A stretch of DNA of 64,000 bases from Pseudopedobacter beijingensis (GCF_042678145.1 NZ_JBHUDG010000004.1:248001-312000), one strand, 5' to 3'; positions 36,129 to 44,402 are shown, counted from the first letter of the stretch. Translations and numbers: made by a program. Notes: generated by a model from the sequence alone, not told the origin.

Positions 36129-37229
36129 ATGAGAAAATTATCTTTTGTTATTTTATTTAGTCTGTTATCGCAGATACTATATGGGCAATCTAATGACTTG
36201 GTGCACATTAAAGCAGTTGCCCCGGAAATAAAGTATTTTGGAAGAACATTAGTCAATAATATTGGGGATGTTACTTTTGACTGGGCAGGTACTTATTTTG
36301 GCTTTGATTTTATTGGAGAATCATGTTCTATGAAAGTTACTGAAACTGGAGTTAGCTTTTATAATGTTTTCTTAGGCGATACATTGGCTCATGTTATTAG
36401 AGTTTCACGTAAAGATACCAATGTTGTTATAGCATCGGGATTGAATCCAAATAATAAACACCGATTAAAAGTTCAAAAAAGATCAGAAGGAGAGTTTGGA
36501 AAAACTACTATACATCATTTTATTCTACCAAAGAAAGGCCGTATATATTCCGGAAATTATTTTAATAACAACAGATTTATTGAATTTATAGGAGATTCCT
36601 ATACGGCAGGTTATGGAACTGATGGAAACCATCGCGATGACCCTTTTTTTATAGAAACAGAAAATGCGAATAAAACTTACGCATGTATTATTGCCCGTTA
36701 TTTTAATTCTGATTATGCACTTATAGCACATTCCGGTAGAGGAGCTGTTAGAAACTACGGAGACCCACTAACACAATCAAAATATACGATGAAGGATGCA
36801 ATGATGAACACTTTAAATAGTGATACCATACATAAATATAATTTTAATCAGTATAAACCAAGCCTTGTTGTAGTTAATTTGGGTACAAATGACTTTTCAA
36901 CCAAGCCTTATCCGTCAGAAGTAGAATTTCATTCGGCATACAAAAAAATTCTTGCTAATATTCGGAATAATTACGGAGAAGTCCCTGTTTTATGTGTTGT
37001 GCCACGCTTGAGCGAAGATTTAGAAAAATATATAAAAACTTTCGCAGCAGAATTAGATGACCTAAATTTACATATAACTGCGTCTTTAAAAGGTGTGTTT
37101 AACGATGATTCTGATATGGGGGCTGCTTGGCATCCCGGATACTCCGGTCAGAAAAAAATGGCAATGTTTATTATACCGTATATATCAACTATTCTTGGTT
37201 GGGAGCTTCAGGACAGGCCTGTTCAATAA
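36129..37229 (+). CDS. SGNH/GDSL acetyl esterase, CE2-like
   Basis: 366 aa with a signal peptide (1-19, cut before QSND). An N-terminal ~130-residue jelly-roll domain is followed by the SGNH domain: GDSYTAGYG (Ser157), Gly in SGRGA, NLGTND (Asn254) and WHP (His335). The usual Asp three residues before His is Ala332. CE2 enzymes can work with a Ser-His dyad, so this fits. It should remove O-acetyl groups from sugar residues. It starts 10 nt after the second DUF4434 gene. Confidence 0.8.
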   Translation: MRKLSFVILFSLLSQILYGQSNDLVHIKAVAPEIKYFGRTLVNNIGDVTFDWAGTYFGFDFIGESCSMKVTETGVSFYNVFLGDTLAHVIRVSRKDTNVVIASGLNPNNKHRLKVQKRSEGEFGKTTIHHFILPKKGRIYSGNYFNNNRFIEFIGDSYTAGYGTDGNHRDDPFFIETENANKTYACIIARYFNSDYALIAHSGRGAVRNYGDPLTQSKYTMKDAMMNTLNSDTIHKYNFNQYKPSLVVVNLGTNDFSTKPYPSEVEFHSAYKKILANIRNNYGEVPVLCVVPRLSEDLEKYIKTFAAELDDLNLHITASLKGVFNDDSDMGAAWHPGYSGQKKMAMFIIPYISTILGWELQDRPVQ

Positions 37230-37281
37230 CTATTTAATTCTATAGTATTAAATTAATTTAACAAAAAACAAATTTTAAAAT

Positions 37282-38526
37282 ATGGCATTTACTTCAGGTC
37301 AAAATATGGAAGTATCTAATACTGCAACAGGTAATTCTAATTATACGCCTGCTTTAATTTCATTAGCAGTATTATATTTCATGATGGGTTTTATTACCTG
37401 CTTGAATGATACTTTAGTTCCTTTTTTTAAAGAAGGTTTCACTCTTAGTTATTCGGAATCTTCTCTCGTACAGTTCTATTTTTTTCTAACTTATGCAATT
37501 GTCTCCATTCCAGCAGGAAAATTAGTAGAACATATAGGTTATAAAAATGGAATGGTCACGGGATTTGTAATAGCTGCTTTTGGCGCTTTACTTTTCTTTC
37601 CAGCTTCTGTATTTCATCAATATTCGGTTTTCTTAGTAGCACTATTTATTCTGGCTATTGGAATAGTGTTACTCCAGGTTGCAGCGAATCCTTATATTAC
37701 GGTATTAGGCAAACCAGAAACAGCTTCTTCTAGGTTGACATTAATTCAGGGAGTAGGCTCTATAGGGACTACCGTAGCTCCTCTTTTCGGAGCTCATTTT
37801 ATCTTGTCTAGACTAACGGAGTCAAGTTCTTCCAGTGATGCCGTAAGTTATCCTTATTTGGGGATTGGGATATCTTTGGTTTTTATAGCTGTAATCCTTT
37901 CCCGCTTATCTTTACCTAATATACAAACCGTAGTAGACAAAAGGATACAAGATAAAGAAGCAAGACAGAGTATATTTAGATTCAGAAATTTGAATCTTGG
38001 GATAATAGCACTTTTTATGTATGTAGGTGCTGAAGTAGCAATAGGTACTTTTCTTACAAACTATATAGCGGATACTTTAGACATCAGTGAACATATAGCT
38101 AACAATTATGTGGCATTTTATTGGGGAGGTATGTTGGTAGGGCGTTTAGCAGGGTCTGTTGTTCTGAGATCTGTAAGGCCATCCGTTGTATTGGCTTCAT
38201 CGGCCATATTAGCCGCAACACTTATTTTAATTTCTATTAATACTAGTGGGACTCTGGCTGTATGGACAATGATTTTAGTCGGATTATGTAATTCAATTAT
38301 GTTTGCTGTTATTTTTTCTCTATCAGTAAATGGTTTGGGAAGTTATACTACTAAAGCATCTGGACTACTATCCACAGCTATAGCAGGAGGGGCGGTAGTG
38401 TCTTATGCACAAGGACTTGTTAAAGATTCGAATACTTGGCAAGTTGCATTTATTATACCTATAATCTGTTATTTATATGTGATTTTTTATGGACTTAATG
38501 GGTATAAATCCAGATTCAATCATTGA
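37282..38526 (+). CDS. MFS sugar permease (FucP/glucose-galactose porter type)
   Basis: 414 aa with about 12 membrane helices. MMGFITCLNDTLVPFFKEGF and QVAANPYITVLGKPETASSRL are signatures of the FucP/GluP branch, which imports free sugars with protons. It is the last gene of the PUL and would carry the released monosaccharide through the inner membrane to the AGE epimerase. A hairpin follows. Confidence 0.9.
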   Translation: MAFTSGQNMEVSNTATGNSNYTPALISLAVLYFMMGFITCLNDTLVPFFKEGFTLSYSESSLVQFYFFLTYAIVSIPAGKLVEHIGYKNGMVTGFVIAAFGALLFFPASVFHQYSVFLVALFILAIGIVLLQVAANPYITVLGKPETASSRLTLIQGVGSIGTTVAPLFGAHFILSRLTESSSSSDAVSYPYLGIGISLVFIAVILSRLSLPNIQTVVDKRIQDKEARQSIFRFRNLNLGIIALFMYVGAEVAIGTFLTNYIADTLDISEHIANNYVAFYWGGMLVGRLAGSVVLRSVRPSVVLASSAILAATLILISINTSGTLAVWTMILVGLCNSIMFAVIFSLSVNGLGSYTTKASGLLSTAIAGGAVVSYAQGLVKDSNTWQVAFIIPIICYLYVIFYGLNGYKSRFNH

Positions 38527-38628
38527 AGGAACTATGAGTAAATTTATTAAACTATCTTTATTCGATTGCTTAAAATAATTCTGAAGAATGAATTAGATAG
38601 ATACTTGATAGTCTCTTTGAAGAATACA

Positions 38629-38670
38629 ATATGTAACAAATCTGAATATTTATTCACATTTGTTACATAT
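38629..38670. terminator. Long hairpin at the end of the PUL
   Basis: ATATGTAACAAAT (38629-38641) and ATTTGTTACATAT (38658-38670) form a 13-bp stem. After a C/C mismatch TGAATA / TATTCA adds six pairs around a 2-nt loop. It lies between the convergent MFS and dgt genes and touches the dgt stop codon. Confidence 0.7.
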
Positions 38671-40016
38671 TACCTTATCGCAGGAAAAGACAATCCCTTT
38701 ATCTTTCCATACAATTCCACAGCATACAAATCCGTCATTCCTGATACAAAGTCCAAAACCGACTGTATTTTAGAATAAGTATCATCCTTGTCCGTTAAAA
38801 ATTGCTTTGGAATCAGTTTTACTAATTTTTTATAGTAATGTGTATCGTTATGGATAAAAGCCGGAACAAATTCTTCCAATAATCCGGCCATCACTTTGTA
38901 TCCGGCTACTTCTTTTTCAATTACCGAAGAGTAGTTATATATTTTTTCTATAGATATATTTTCAATTGCTTTCCATGCCTCAATTAAGGGAGAAGGCAAA
39001 GATTCTGTCAGGCTTTGATTAAATTCACCTTTTAATATCAACTCTTGATTATCAAAGAAAATCTGTGTGCAATTGTTAATTAACGTGTTGATGGCTTTAG
39101 CCCTTAACAAGCCCACTCTGGCATCATTATCATCATAATCGGTTTCTAGCCGGGCTTCTGTAGAATTGCTGTTAGCTAGAGGCAGCAGGTAAGACTTAAC
39201 TTCATCATAGGATAATATTTTTAAACGATGAGCATCTTCCAGGTCTATAATGCTGTAACAAATATCATCAGCCGCTTCCAGTAAATAAACTAAAGGGTGT
39301 CTGTGATAAATGATAGGATCATCCTCTACTTTTAAAAGTTGTAATTCATTAGCAATCCTTTGAAAGCTTTCCTGTTCGGATTGGAAGAAGCCATATTTTT
39401 TTCTATTGATAAAAGACTTGTTCTTTCCGGCAATAGATGCACAGGGGTATTTTGCAATGGTGGCTAAGGTAGAGTAAGTCAATGCATAAGAATCGTTTCC
39501 TTTTCCATTGAATGGATGGGTTAAAATTCTGATGGCATTGGCATTTCCCTCAAAATGGATTAAATCTTTCCATTGAGCAGGATTAACCTTGTCCTGATAT
39601 TTTTTTCCGTCACCATCTGTGAAATACCTTGAAATAGCAGCTTCACCAGAATGGCCAAAAGCGGGATTTCCTAAATCATGGGCTAAGGCTGCGGCGGCAA
39701 CAATGTTTCCCACTTCGCTGATTAACGGAACCTCTTTTAAAAGCTCCGGGCGTTCGTCTTGTACCTTGTTATGGAAAATGGTTCCTAAAGAACGACCTAC
39801 ACTGGCAACTTCCAGACTATGGGTGAGTCGGTTATGGACGAATATACTTCCCGGTAAAGGGAAAACCTGAGTTTTATTTTGCAGCCTTCTGAACGGAGAG
39901 GAAAAAATAATTCTGTCATAATCTTTTTGAAAATCAGACCTCGCTCTGTCCGCATATAAAGGTCTGTCTTCCTGTCCAAATCTTCTGTTAGATATTAAAT
40001 GTTTCCAATCCATCAT
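38670..40016 (-). CDS. dgt: Deoxyguanosinetriphosphate triphosphohydrolase
   Basis: 448 aa from the ATG at 40016 (the frame continues upstream without support). HD-superfamily enzyme that cleaves dGTP to deoxyguanosine and triphosphate. The metal site is HDLGNPAFGHSGE with His in RLTHSLEV; the N-terminal FRRLQNKTQVFPL is conserved. It is divergent from the PRA-PH-like gene, another nucleotide hydrolase. Confidence 0.93.
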   Translation of the reverse strand: MMDWKHLISNRRFGQEDRPLYADRARSDFQKDYDRIIFSSPFRRLQNKTQVFPLPGSIFVHNRLTHSLEVASVGRSLGTIFHNKVQDERPELLKEVPLISEVGNIVAAAALAHDLGNPAFGHSGEAAISRYFTDGDGKKYQDKVNPAQWKDLIHFEGNANAIRILTHPFNGKGNDSYALTYSTLATIAKYPCASIAGKNKSFINRKKYGFFQSEQESFQRIANELQLLKVEDDPIIYHRHPLVYLLEAADDICYSIIDLEDAHRLKILSYDEVKSYLLPLANSNSTEARLETDYDDNDARVGLLRAKAINTLINNCTQIFFDNQELILKGEFNQSLTESLPSPLIEAWKAIENISIEKIYNYSSVIEKEVAGYKVMAGLLEEFVPAFIHNDTHYYKKLVKLIPKQFLTDKDDTYSKIQSVLDFVSGMTDLYAVELYGKIKGLSFPAIR

Positions 40017-40159
40017 AGCGTCCAAAAATAAGTAATTAGTAACAAGTATCAAGCACAAAGTATTCCGTCTTTATTTCTGCTCCTTTTTCAACAATTACAC
40101 TGTATAATTCCAATTTTCAGTCTAAACCTTTAACTTTCCACTTTTAATTTTTTAGAGAT

Positions 40160-40627
40160 ATGATACAAGATCCAAATCCATTGAAAAGTGTGGCAGAATT
40201 TCATTCGACCTTTAAACACCCGATAGAGCAAGCGCCTGTAATTCCTACCAAAGAGCGATGTGAATTAAGATTGTCACTATTGAAAGAAGAGCTTAAGGAA
40301 CTTCAGGAAGCAATAGAAAATAATGATTTGGTAGAGGTGGCCGATGCTTTTTGTGATTTGCAATATGTACTGTCGGGTGCTATTCTTGAGTTTGGCCTAG
40401 CTGCAAAATTTAAAGGGTTATTTGATGAAGTACATAGAAGTAATATGAGCAAAGCCTGCAAAACAATTGAAGAAGCAGAAGCCACTATTGCTCATTATAA
40501 ACAAAAAGATGGAACAGAGGCGTATTATAAAGAATTGGACGGACTTTATTTGGTATACAGAACATCAGATCATAAAACCTTAAAGTCTATAGCTTATTCT
40601 CCTGCAAATATACCTGGGTTTTTATAG
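40160..40627 (+). CDS. PRA-PH/MazG-like nucleotide pyrophosphohydrolase
   Basis: 155 aa all-alpha NTP pyrophosphohydrolase. The metal motif EELKELQEAIENND...EVADAFCDLQYVL has the ExxE...ExxD spacing. The N-terminal KSVAEFHSTFKHP is typical of a phosphoribosyl-ATP pyrophosphohydrolase-like group found outside histidine operons. It is probably a house-cleaning enzyme for aberrant nucleotides. It is followed by an inverted repeat at 40656-40704. Confidence 0.82.
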   Translation: MIQDPNPLKSVAEFHSTFKHPIEQAPVIPTKERCELRLSLLKEELKELQEAIENNDLVEVADAFCDLQYVLSGAILEFGLAAKFKGLFDEVHRSNMSKACKTIEEAEATIAHYKQKDGTEAYYKELDGLYLVYRTSDHKTLKSIAYSPANIPGFL

Positions 40628-40655
40628 ATAGTAAGCGTTACTTACTCTTTTAGAA

Positions 40656-40704
40656 ACTTCTTCGGGTCAAGCCCATGATATTAATGAACATGATCCGAAG
40701 AAGT
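40656..40704. terminator. Inverted repeat after the PRA-PH-like gene
   Basis: ACTTCTTCGG (40656-40665) and CCGAAGAAGT (40695-40704) form a 10-bp stem with a 29-nt loop. It is 28 nt after the stop codon. A terminator role is likely but not certain because the T-run is poor. Confidence 0.45.
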
Positions 40705-40805
40705 CTTATTAAATGTTATAAATAGACACTGTTTAGGTGTTTTTAAAGCTTTTTCTGATACGTCAGTGAAGTTAACGCCAGCGATTTTTAGTTATAGTGA
40801 TTTAT

Positions 40806-41960
40806 TTAGCGATTGGTCCTGAAGTTATGATAGAATTTGATGACATCATCAGCGAATAAATCGGGAGCCTCCATTGCTGTAAAATGTCCACCTTCGGGTA
40901 TATCTGTCCAATGTATTACATTTAAATTAGTTTCTACCCACTTTTTAGGCGGTAGTAACACATCCTTTGAAAATAAGGCCATACCGCTGGGTACAGTAAT
41001 CTTTCCTATTTTAGGCAACGAGTGCGTATTTTCATAATAAAGGTGGTTTGAAGTGCCAATGGAATTGCTTAGCCAATAAATCATTATATTATTCAGTAGC
41101 TCGTCTTTATTGAATCGGTTTTCAAGATTTCCGTTACAGTCGCTCCACGAATAAAACTTTTCCAGAATCCATGCAGATAGACCAACTGGAGAATCAGATA
41201 GGCCATAGGATAGTGTTTGCGGTTTAGTAGATTGGATAGACATGTACCCGCCTTCCTGCGAAATCCATTGCAGAGCCGTTTGTTTGTATTGTTTCTCTTC
41301 GGTTGAAAGATTTTGGTGATTGTCTGCAAAAACAATATCTCTTATAATTCCAGCATCTGTAAGATGAATACCAATAAGATGTTCGGGGTATTTATAAGCT
41401 AAATACCTTGTTACTCCAGAACCTACATCTCCACCCAAAGCACCAAACTTTTCATAACCTAATGCTTCAGTCATTAATTTTTTCCATAAATCGGCAATAT
41501 CTGCGTTATTTATGCCTTTTGAATGGGATAGGGTTGAAAAACCAAAACCTGGTACTGAAGGAATAATAACATCGAAAGAGTCATTTGAATTTCTACCAAA
41601 ACGGGTGGGGTCTGTGAGTATCGGAATTATTTTTTGGTAGCGGATAAAACTGTCGGGCCAACCATGAGTAAGAATAATAGGTGTCGGGTTTTCTCCTTTT
41701 CCTTTTATATGGAAAAAGTGAATATCTACATCATCGATAGTGCATTTGAACTGCGGATAACTATTCAGCTGTTTTTCCTGTTTCTTCCAATCATATTCTT
41801 CTATCCAATAGCTGACAAAGTCTTTCAGATAGGCTTGATTTGTACCATATTCCCACTTTAAACTTTCTTTGCCACTTGTCCATCTGGTGTTTTTAAGTCT
41901 TACAGATAAATCATGTATAGGTTCGTTAGAAATGTCTATGTTGAAGTTTTGAACTATCAT
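40806..41960 (-). CDS. Epoxide hydrolase, microsomal (EHN-domain) type
   Basis: 384 aa. An N-terminal EHN segment (1-100) precedes an alpha/beta hydrolase with the oxyanion motif HGWP (99-102), the nucleophile Asp178 in GGDVGSG and the terminal His in EGGHFTAMEAPD. It has no signal peptide, so it is cytoplasmic. The natural epoxide is unknown. It lies 18 nt after the NYN gene on the same strand. Confidence 0.88.
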   Translation of the reverse strand: MIVQNFNIDISNEPIHDLSVRLKNTRWTSGKESLKWEYGTNQAYLKDFVSYWIEEYDWKKQEKQLNSYPQFKCTIDDVDIHFFHIKGKGENPTPIILTHGWPDSFIRYQKIIPILTDPTRFGRNSNDSFDVIIPSVPGFGFSTLSHSKGINNADIADLWKKLMTEALGYEKFGALGGDVGSGVTRYLAYKYPEHLIGIHLTDAGIIRDIVFADNHQNLSTEEKQYKQTALQWISQEGGYMSIQSTKPQTLSYGLSDSPVGLSAWILEKFYSWSDCNGNLENRFNKDELLNNIMIYWLSNSIGTSNHLYYENTHSLPKIGKITVPSGMALFSKDVLLPPKKWVETNLNVIHWTDIPEGGHFTAMEAPDLFADDVIKFYHNFRTNR

Positions 41961-41978
41961 TGAGTCTGAAATAAGTGG

Positions 41979-42719
41979 TTATTTTTGTTTCAGATATATA
42001 TGTCTGATGTTATTTACACCTGTATCTATTTCATCTATCTCAAATTTATCAATATCTTTTATTAATGGTAGCAATTTAGAAAAACCATAGTTCCTGGGGT
42101 CAAAATCAGGTTTCTTTTTAAGTATGTAATTACCCAAGCTACCCAGAAATGTCCAACCATTATCGTCAGCTAAATCATTCACACTTTCTGTTATTATTCT
42201 AATTGTTTCAGTATCCACTTTACTGATAGGGTCTTCTTTTTTCGATTTCTCAATTGATTTTGTGGCAACCACTGTATCAACAGTTCCCGTTTTTAGAATT
42301 TCTAAGTATATGAATTTGTCACATGCAGAAATAAAAGGTTTTGGAGTTTTCTTTTCGCCAAAACCAATAACTGTCATTCCGGCCTCTCTAAGTCTTGTTG
42401 CCAACCTCGTGAAATCACTATCGCTTGAAACAATACAAAAACCATTTACTTTTTCTGAGTATAAAATATCCATAGCGTCAATGATTAAAGCACTGTCGCT
42501 GGAGTTTTTTCCTGTGGTATAGCTGTATTGCTGTATTGGAGTAATCGCATTTTCTAACAGAACATTTTTCCAACCTGAAACAGTTGGTTTAGTCCAGTCA
42601 GCATAAATTCGCTTAATTGTAGGAGTTCCGTTTTTTGCAATTTCCTCCAGCATCTCTTTCACATTTGAATAAGGAACATTGTCTGCATCAATTAATACTG
42701 CAAGTTTATCTTCTGTCAT
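41979..42719 (-). CDS. NYN-LOTUS (OST-HTH) domain protein, putative RNA-directed nuclease
   Basis: 246 aa. The N-terminal NYN/PIN-like domain (about 5-145) has the acidic residues AVLIDADNV (Asp11, Asp13), SSDSDFTRLA and the loop FGEKKTP. The C-terminal ~80 residues (GWTFLGSLGNYILKKKPDFD; YGFSKLLPLIKD) form a LOTUS/OST-HTH domain that binds RNA in eukaryotic relatives. Such LabA/MARF1-like proteins probably cleave or bind RNA. It is possibly co-transcribed with the epoxide hydrolase gene. Confidence 0.85.
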   Translation of the reverse strand: MTEDKLAVLIDADNVPYSNVKEMLEEIAKNGTPTIKRIYADWTKPTVSGWKNVLLENAITPIQQYSYTTGKNSSDSALIIDAMDILYSEKVNGFCIVSSDSDFTRLATRLREAGMTVIGFGEKKTPKPFISACDKFIYLEILKTGTVDTVVATKSIEKSKKEDPISKVDTETIRIITESVNDLADDNGWTFLGSLGNYILKKKPDFDPRNYGFSKLLPLIKDIDKFEIDEIDTGVNNIRHIYLKQK

Positions 42720-43178
42720 AATGGTTATGTTTACTTTTTCTGTTGTTCCTTATAAATTATCGTTAATGAGTAAATATATGCAATAATACTGTGTAAAAAC
42801 AGCTGGTACAGAACAATAATCACAGTAGACAAGCGTAAGGAGCTCAGAAAGCATAATGCTGAAAATAATTATTACCTAGGCTAATCTTAAGATTGCTTTC
42901 ACTCTCAAAACAACAAAAAGAGATAAAGTTTTTTATAAGTAAAGCTTTAAGAAAACAGATAAATAAATTATAATGGGTACAGACTTATACTAAAAGTAAA
43001 TAGACATTCCTTTCTTAAAGGATAAGGAATTTTATCTTCCATTTTAAAAGTTTGTGGAAGAAGGTTTTAAGTAGTAAATAGACGTATTGTACTGGTGAGT
43101 CAATAGGTGAGTCAACCCAATTTCAACCCCACTTAAACAACCTTACGGCCCTATTTTAATTTTTAATAGTTAAAGATG

Positions 43179-43260
43179 TTTGAAGCATGTTTAGAGAATT
43201 TTTATCTTGCAACCTATTGTTTATAAAACGAATAAGCTCCAAACGGGGAGAATGGAGCTT
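43179..43260 (+). ncRNA. Candidate short transcript with hairpin
   Basis: TTTG (43179-43182), 20 nt, then TATCTTG (43203-43209) resembles a promoter. About 25 nt later AAGCTCC (43234-43240) and GGAGCTT (43254-43260) pair perfectly. No T-run closes it. It may be the leader of the regulator gene at 43453 or a small RNA. Confidence 0.2.
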
Positions 43261-43393
43261 AAACTAACCAATTATAAACCTAAATCAAATGATGACTCAC
43301 TTAATTATGAAAAAACATTTACCTGTTTTGACACTACAAATATAGAGACTATAATCATTTCAATTATCATCAAAACGTCACCTATGTGTAATG

Positions 43394-43409
43394 CTTTTGT
43401 TAACAAAAG
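43394..43409. promoter_or_regulatory. 16-bp perfect palindrome upstream of the copper regulator
   Basis: CTTTTGTTAACAAAAG lies 43 nt before the ATG of the HMA-AraC gene. It could be an operator. A T-run (TCTTTTTT) a few bases later makes a weak terminator an alternative. Confidence 0.4.
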
Positions 43410-43452
43410 ATGTCTTTTTTAGATATTATCAAGAAAATAAGCACATTTACAT

Positions 43453-44013
43453 ATGTCAACAAAAGTCTACATCAAAAACATGGTTTGTCCACGTTGTATT
43501 GCAACGGTAAAAAAGGATATGGAAAACTTAGGTTACCATATCATCGATATAAAATTAGGTGAAGTTGAGGTAGAGGAAAATGTAGATTACCATAAATTGA
43601 AAAGCGTATTGCAACATAGTGGTTTCGATATCATCGAAGATAAAAACACCCAGTTGGTAAACGCTATAAAAACAGAAATTATCAATATAGTGCATCATAG
43701 CGATATTCTGCCAACGCAAAAATTATCAACTATACTTACTGATAAGTTATCCTATGAATATAATACTTTAAGTCATGTGTTTTCGGCACAGGAAGGGCTT
43801 ACGATAGAACGATTTTATATTTTGCAGCGAATAGAGAAAGTGAAAGAGTATTTAGAGTATAATCAATTAAGCCTTAAAGAAATAGCTTTTAAATTAGGTT
43901 TTAGCAGTATTGCCCATCTTTCAGCTCAGTTTAAAAAAGAAACAGGATTAAGTCCCAAACAATATAAAGAACTAGGGCTTTCGGACAGAAAACCTATTCA
44001 TCAGGTTTATTAA
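43453..44013 (+). CDS. HMA-AraC fusion regulator, putative copper-responsive activator
   Basis: 186 aa. An N-terminal heavy-metal-associated domain (1-70) with the metal-binding pair Cys12/Cys15 in MVCPRC is fused to an AraC-type double HTH (about 100-180; LKEIAFKLGFSSIAHLSAQFKKETGLSPKQYK). The design implies direct sensing of Cu(I) or a similar ion and activation of the copA gene 390 nt downstream, whose promoter carries AraC-like direct repeats. This is inference from architecture and context. Confidence 0.85.
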   Translation: MSTKVYIKNMVCPRCIATVKKDMENLGYHIIDIKLGEVEVEENVDYHKLKSVLQHSGFDIIEDKNTQLVNAIKTEIINIVHHSDILPTQKLSTILTDKLSYEYNTLSHVFSAQEGLTIERFYILQRIEKVKEYLEYNQLSLKEIAFKLGFSSIAHLSAQFKKETGLSPKQYKELGLSDRKPIHQVY

Positions 44014-44057
44014 TCCCTTTATTGTTTAATATTATTGATGGTGTTTTTAATTGGCTT

Positions 44058-44101
44058 AAGAAGTGTTGGAGAAGTACTAAAGAAGTGTTAGATAAGTATT
44101 A
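44058..44101 (+). repeat. Four 11-bp tandem units
   Basis: AAGAAGTGTTG, GAGAAGTACTA, AAGAAGTGTTA and GATAAGTATTA follow each other without gaps. Units 1 and 3, and 2 and 4, are most alike, so it is also a 22-bp duplication (19 of 22 identical). The 11-bp period is close to one helix turn. Confidence 0.5.
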
Positions 44102-44284
44102 GAGATCGGGTATATGTACTCTCTCTTTATAAGTTTCCTAGGTGCTTTTCTCTCATTGTCTTCAAAGTGCAAGTATCCTTATAGAGTGCTTTAGAATAAT
44201 TATGAAGTTTTCTTTTCAAGACAAGAAGCGTTTTATTGCCTAAACTATTATTAAACCTATTGATCACTATTACAGCCAACTTCT

Positions 44285-44304
44285 TTACGGTTGTCTAACC
44301 GTAA
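44285..44304. promoter_or_regulatory. Inverted repeat upstream of copA
   Basis: TTACGGTT and AACCGTAA flank a GTCT loop, a perfect 8-bp repeat. It sits about 65 nt before the -7 box. It may be an operator or an RNA hairpin. Confidence 0.4.
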
Positions 44305-44316
44305 TTTCCTATAAAT

Positions 44317-44346
44317 ATTATATAACTCTTTATCGGAATTATATAA
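44317..44346 (+). promoter_or_regulatory. Direct repeats, likely AraC-type site of copA
   Basis: ATTATATAA occurs at 44317-44325 and 44338-44346, exactly 21 bp apart (two helix turns). The second copy lies where the -33 box should be, and the promoter has no TTTG there. Spaced direct repeats overlapping the -35 region are typical of AraC-family activators. Confidence 0.5.
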
Positions 44347-44367
44347 TACCAGAAAAAATACTAGCAC

Positions 44368-44375
44368 TAACTTTG
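44368..44375 (+). promoter_or_regulatory. copA promoter -7 box
   Basis: TAACTTTG matches TAnnTTTG and lies 27 nt before the copA ATG. A -33 TTTG is lacking, consistent with a promoter that needs an activator. Confidence 0.5.
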
Positions 44376-44402
44376 TAGAAGTAAAATAAAAATATAAAAG
44401 TT

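Larger units (their letters stand above)
42720..43452. other. 733-bp region with promoter-like, hairpin and repeat signals but no convincing gene
   Basis: AT-rich. It contains a tandem pair GGTGAGTCAA (43094-43103 and 43106-43115), a promoter-like pair at 43179-43209, a small hairpin at 43234-43260 and a 16-bp palindrome at 43394-43409. Reading frames here are short and show no family or codon pattern. Confidence 0.5.
44014..44402. other. 389-bp copA upstream region
   Basis: It holds four 11-bp tandem units just after the regulator gene (44058-44101), an inverted repeat (44285-44304), 21-bp-spaced direct repeats (44317-44346) and the copA -7 box (44368-44375). No reading frame of note is present. 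Confidence 0.5.

Noticed and set aside
24935..37229. Naming the locus an acetylxylan or mannan PUL from its two esterases
   Set aside because: No xylanase, mannanase or matching exo-enzyme is present, and the epimerase points to amino sugars; the substrate is left open.
43207..43422. 71-codon frame upstream of the copper regulator
   Set aside because: TTG start, no family, unusual composition, and it overlaps the hairpin and palindrome; not convincing as a gene.
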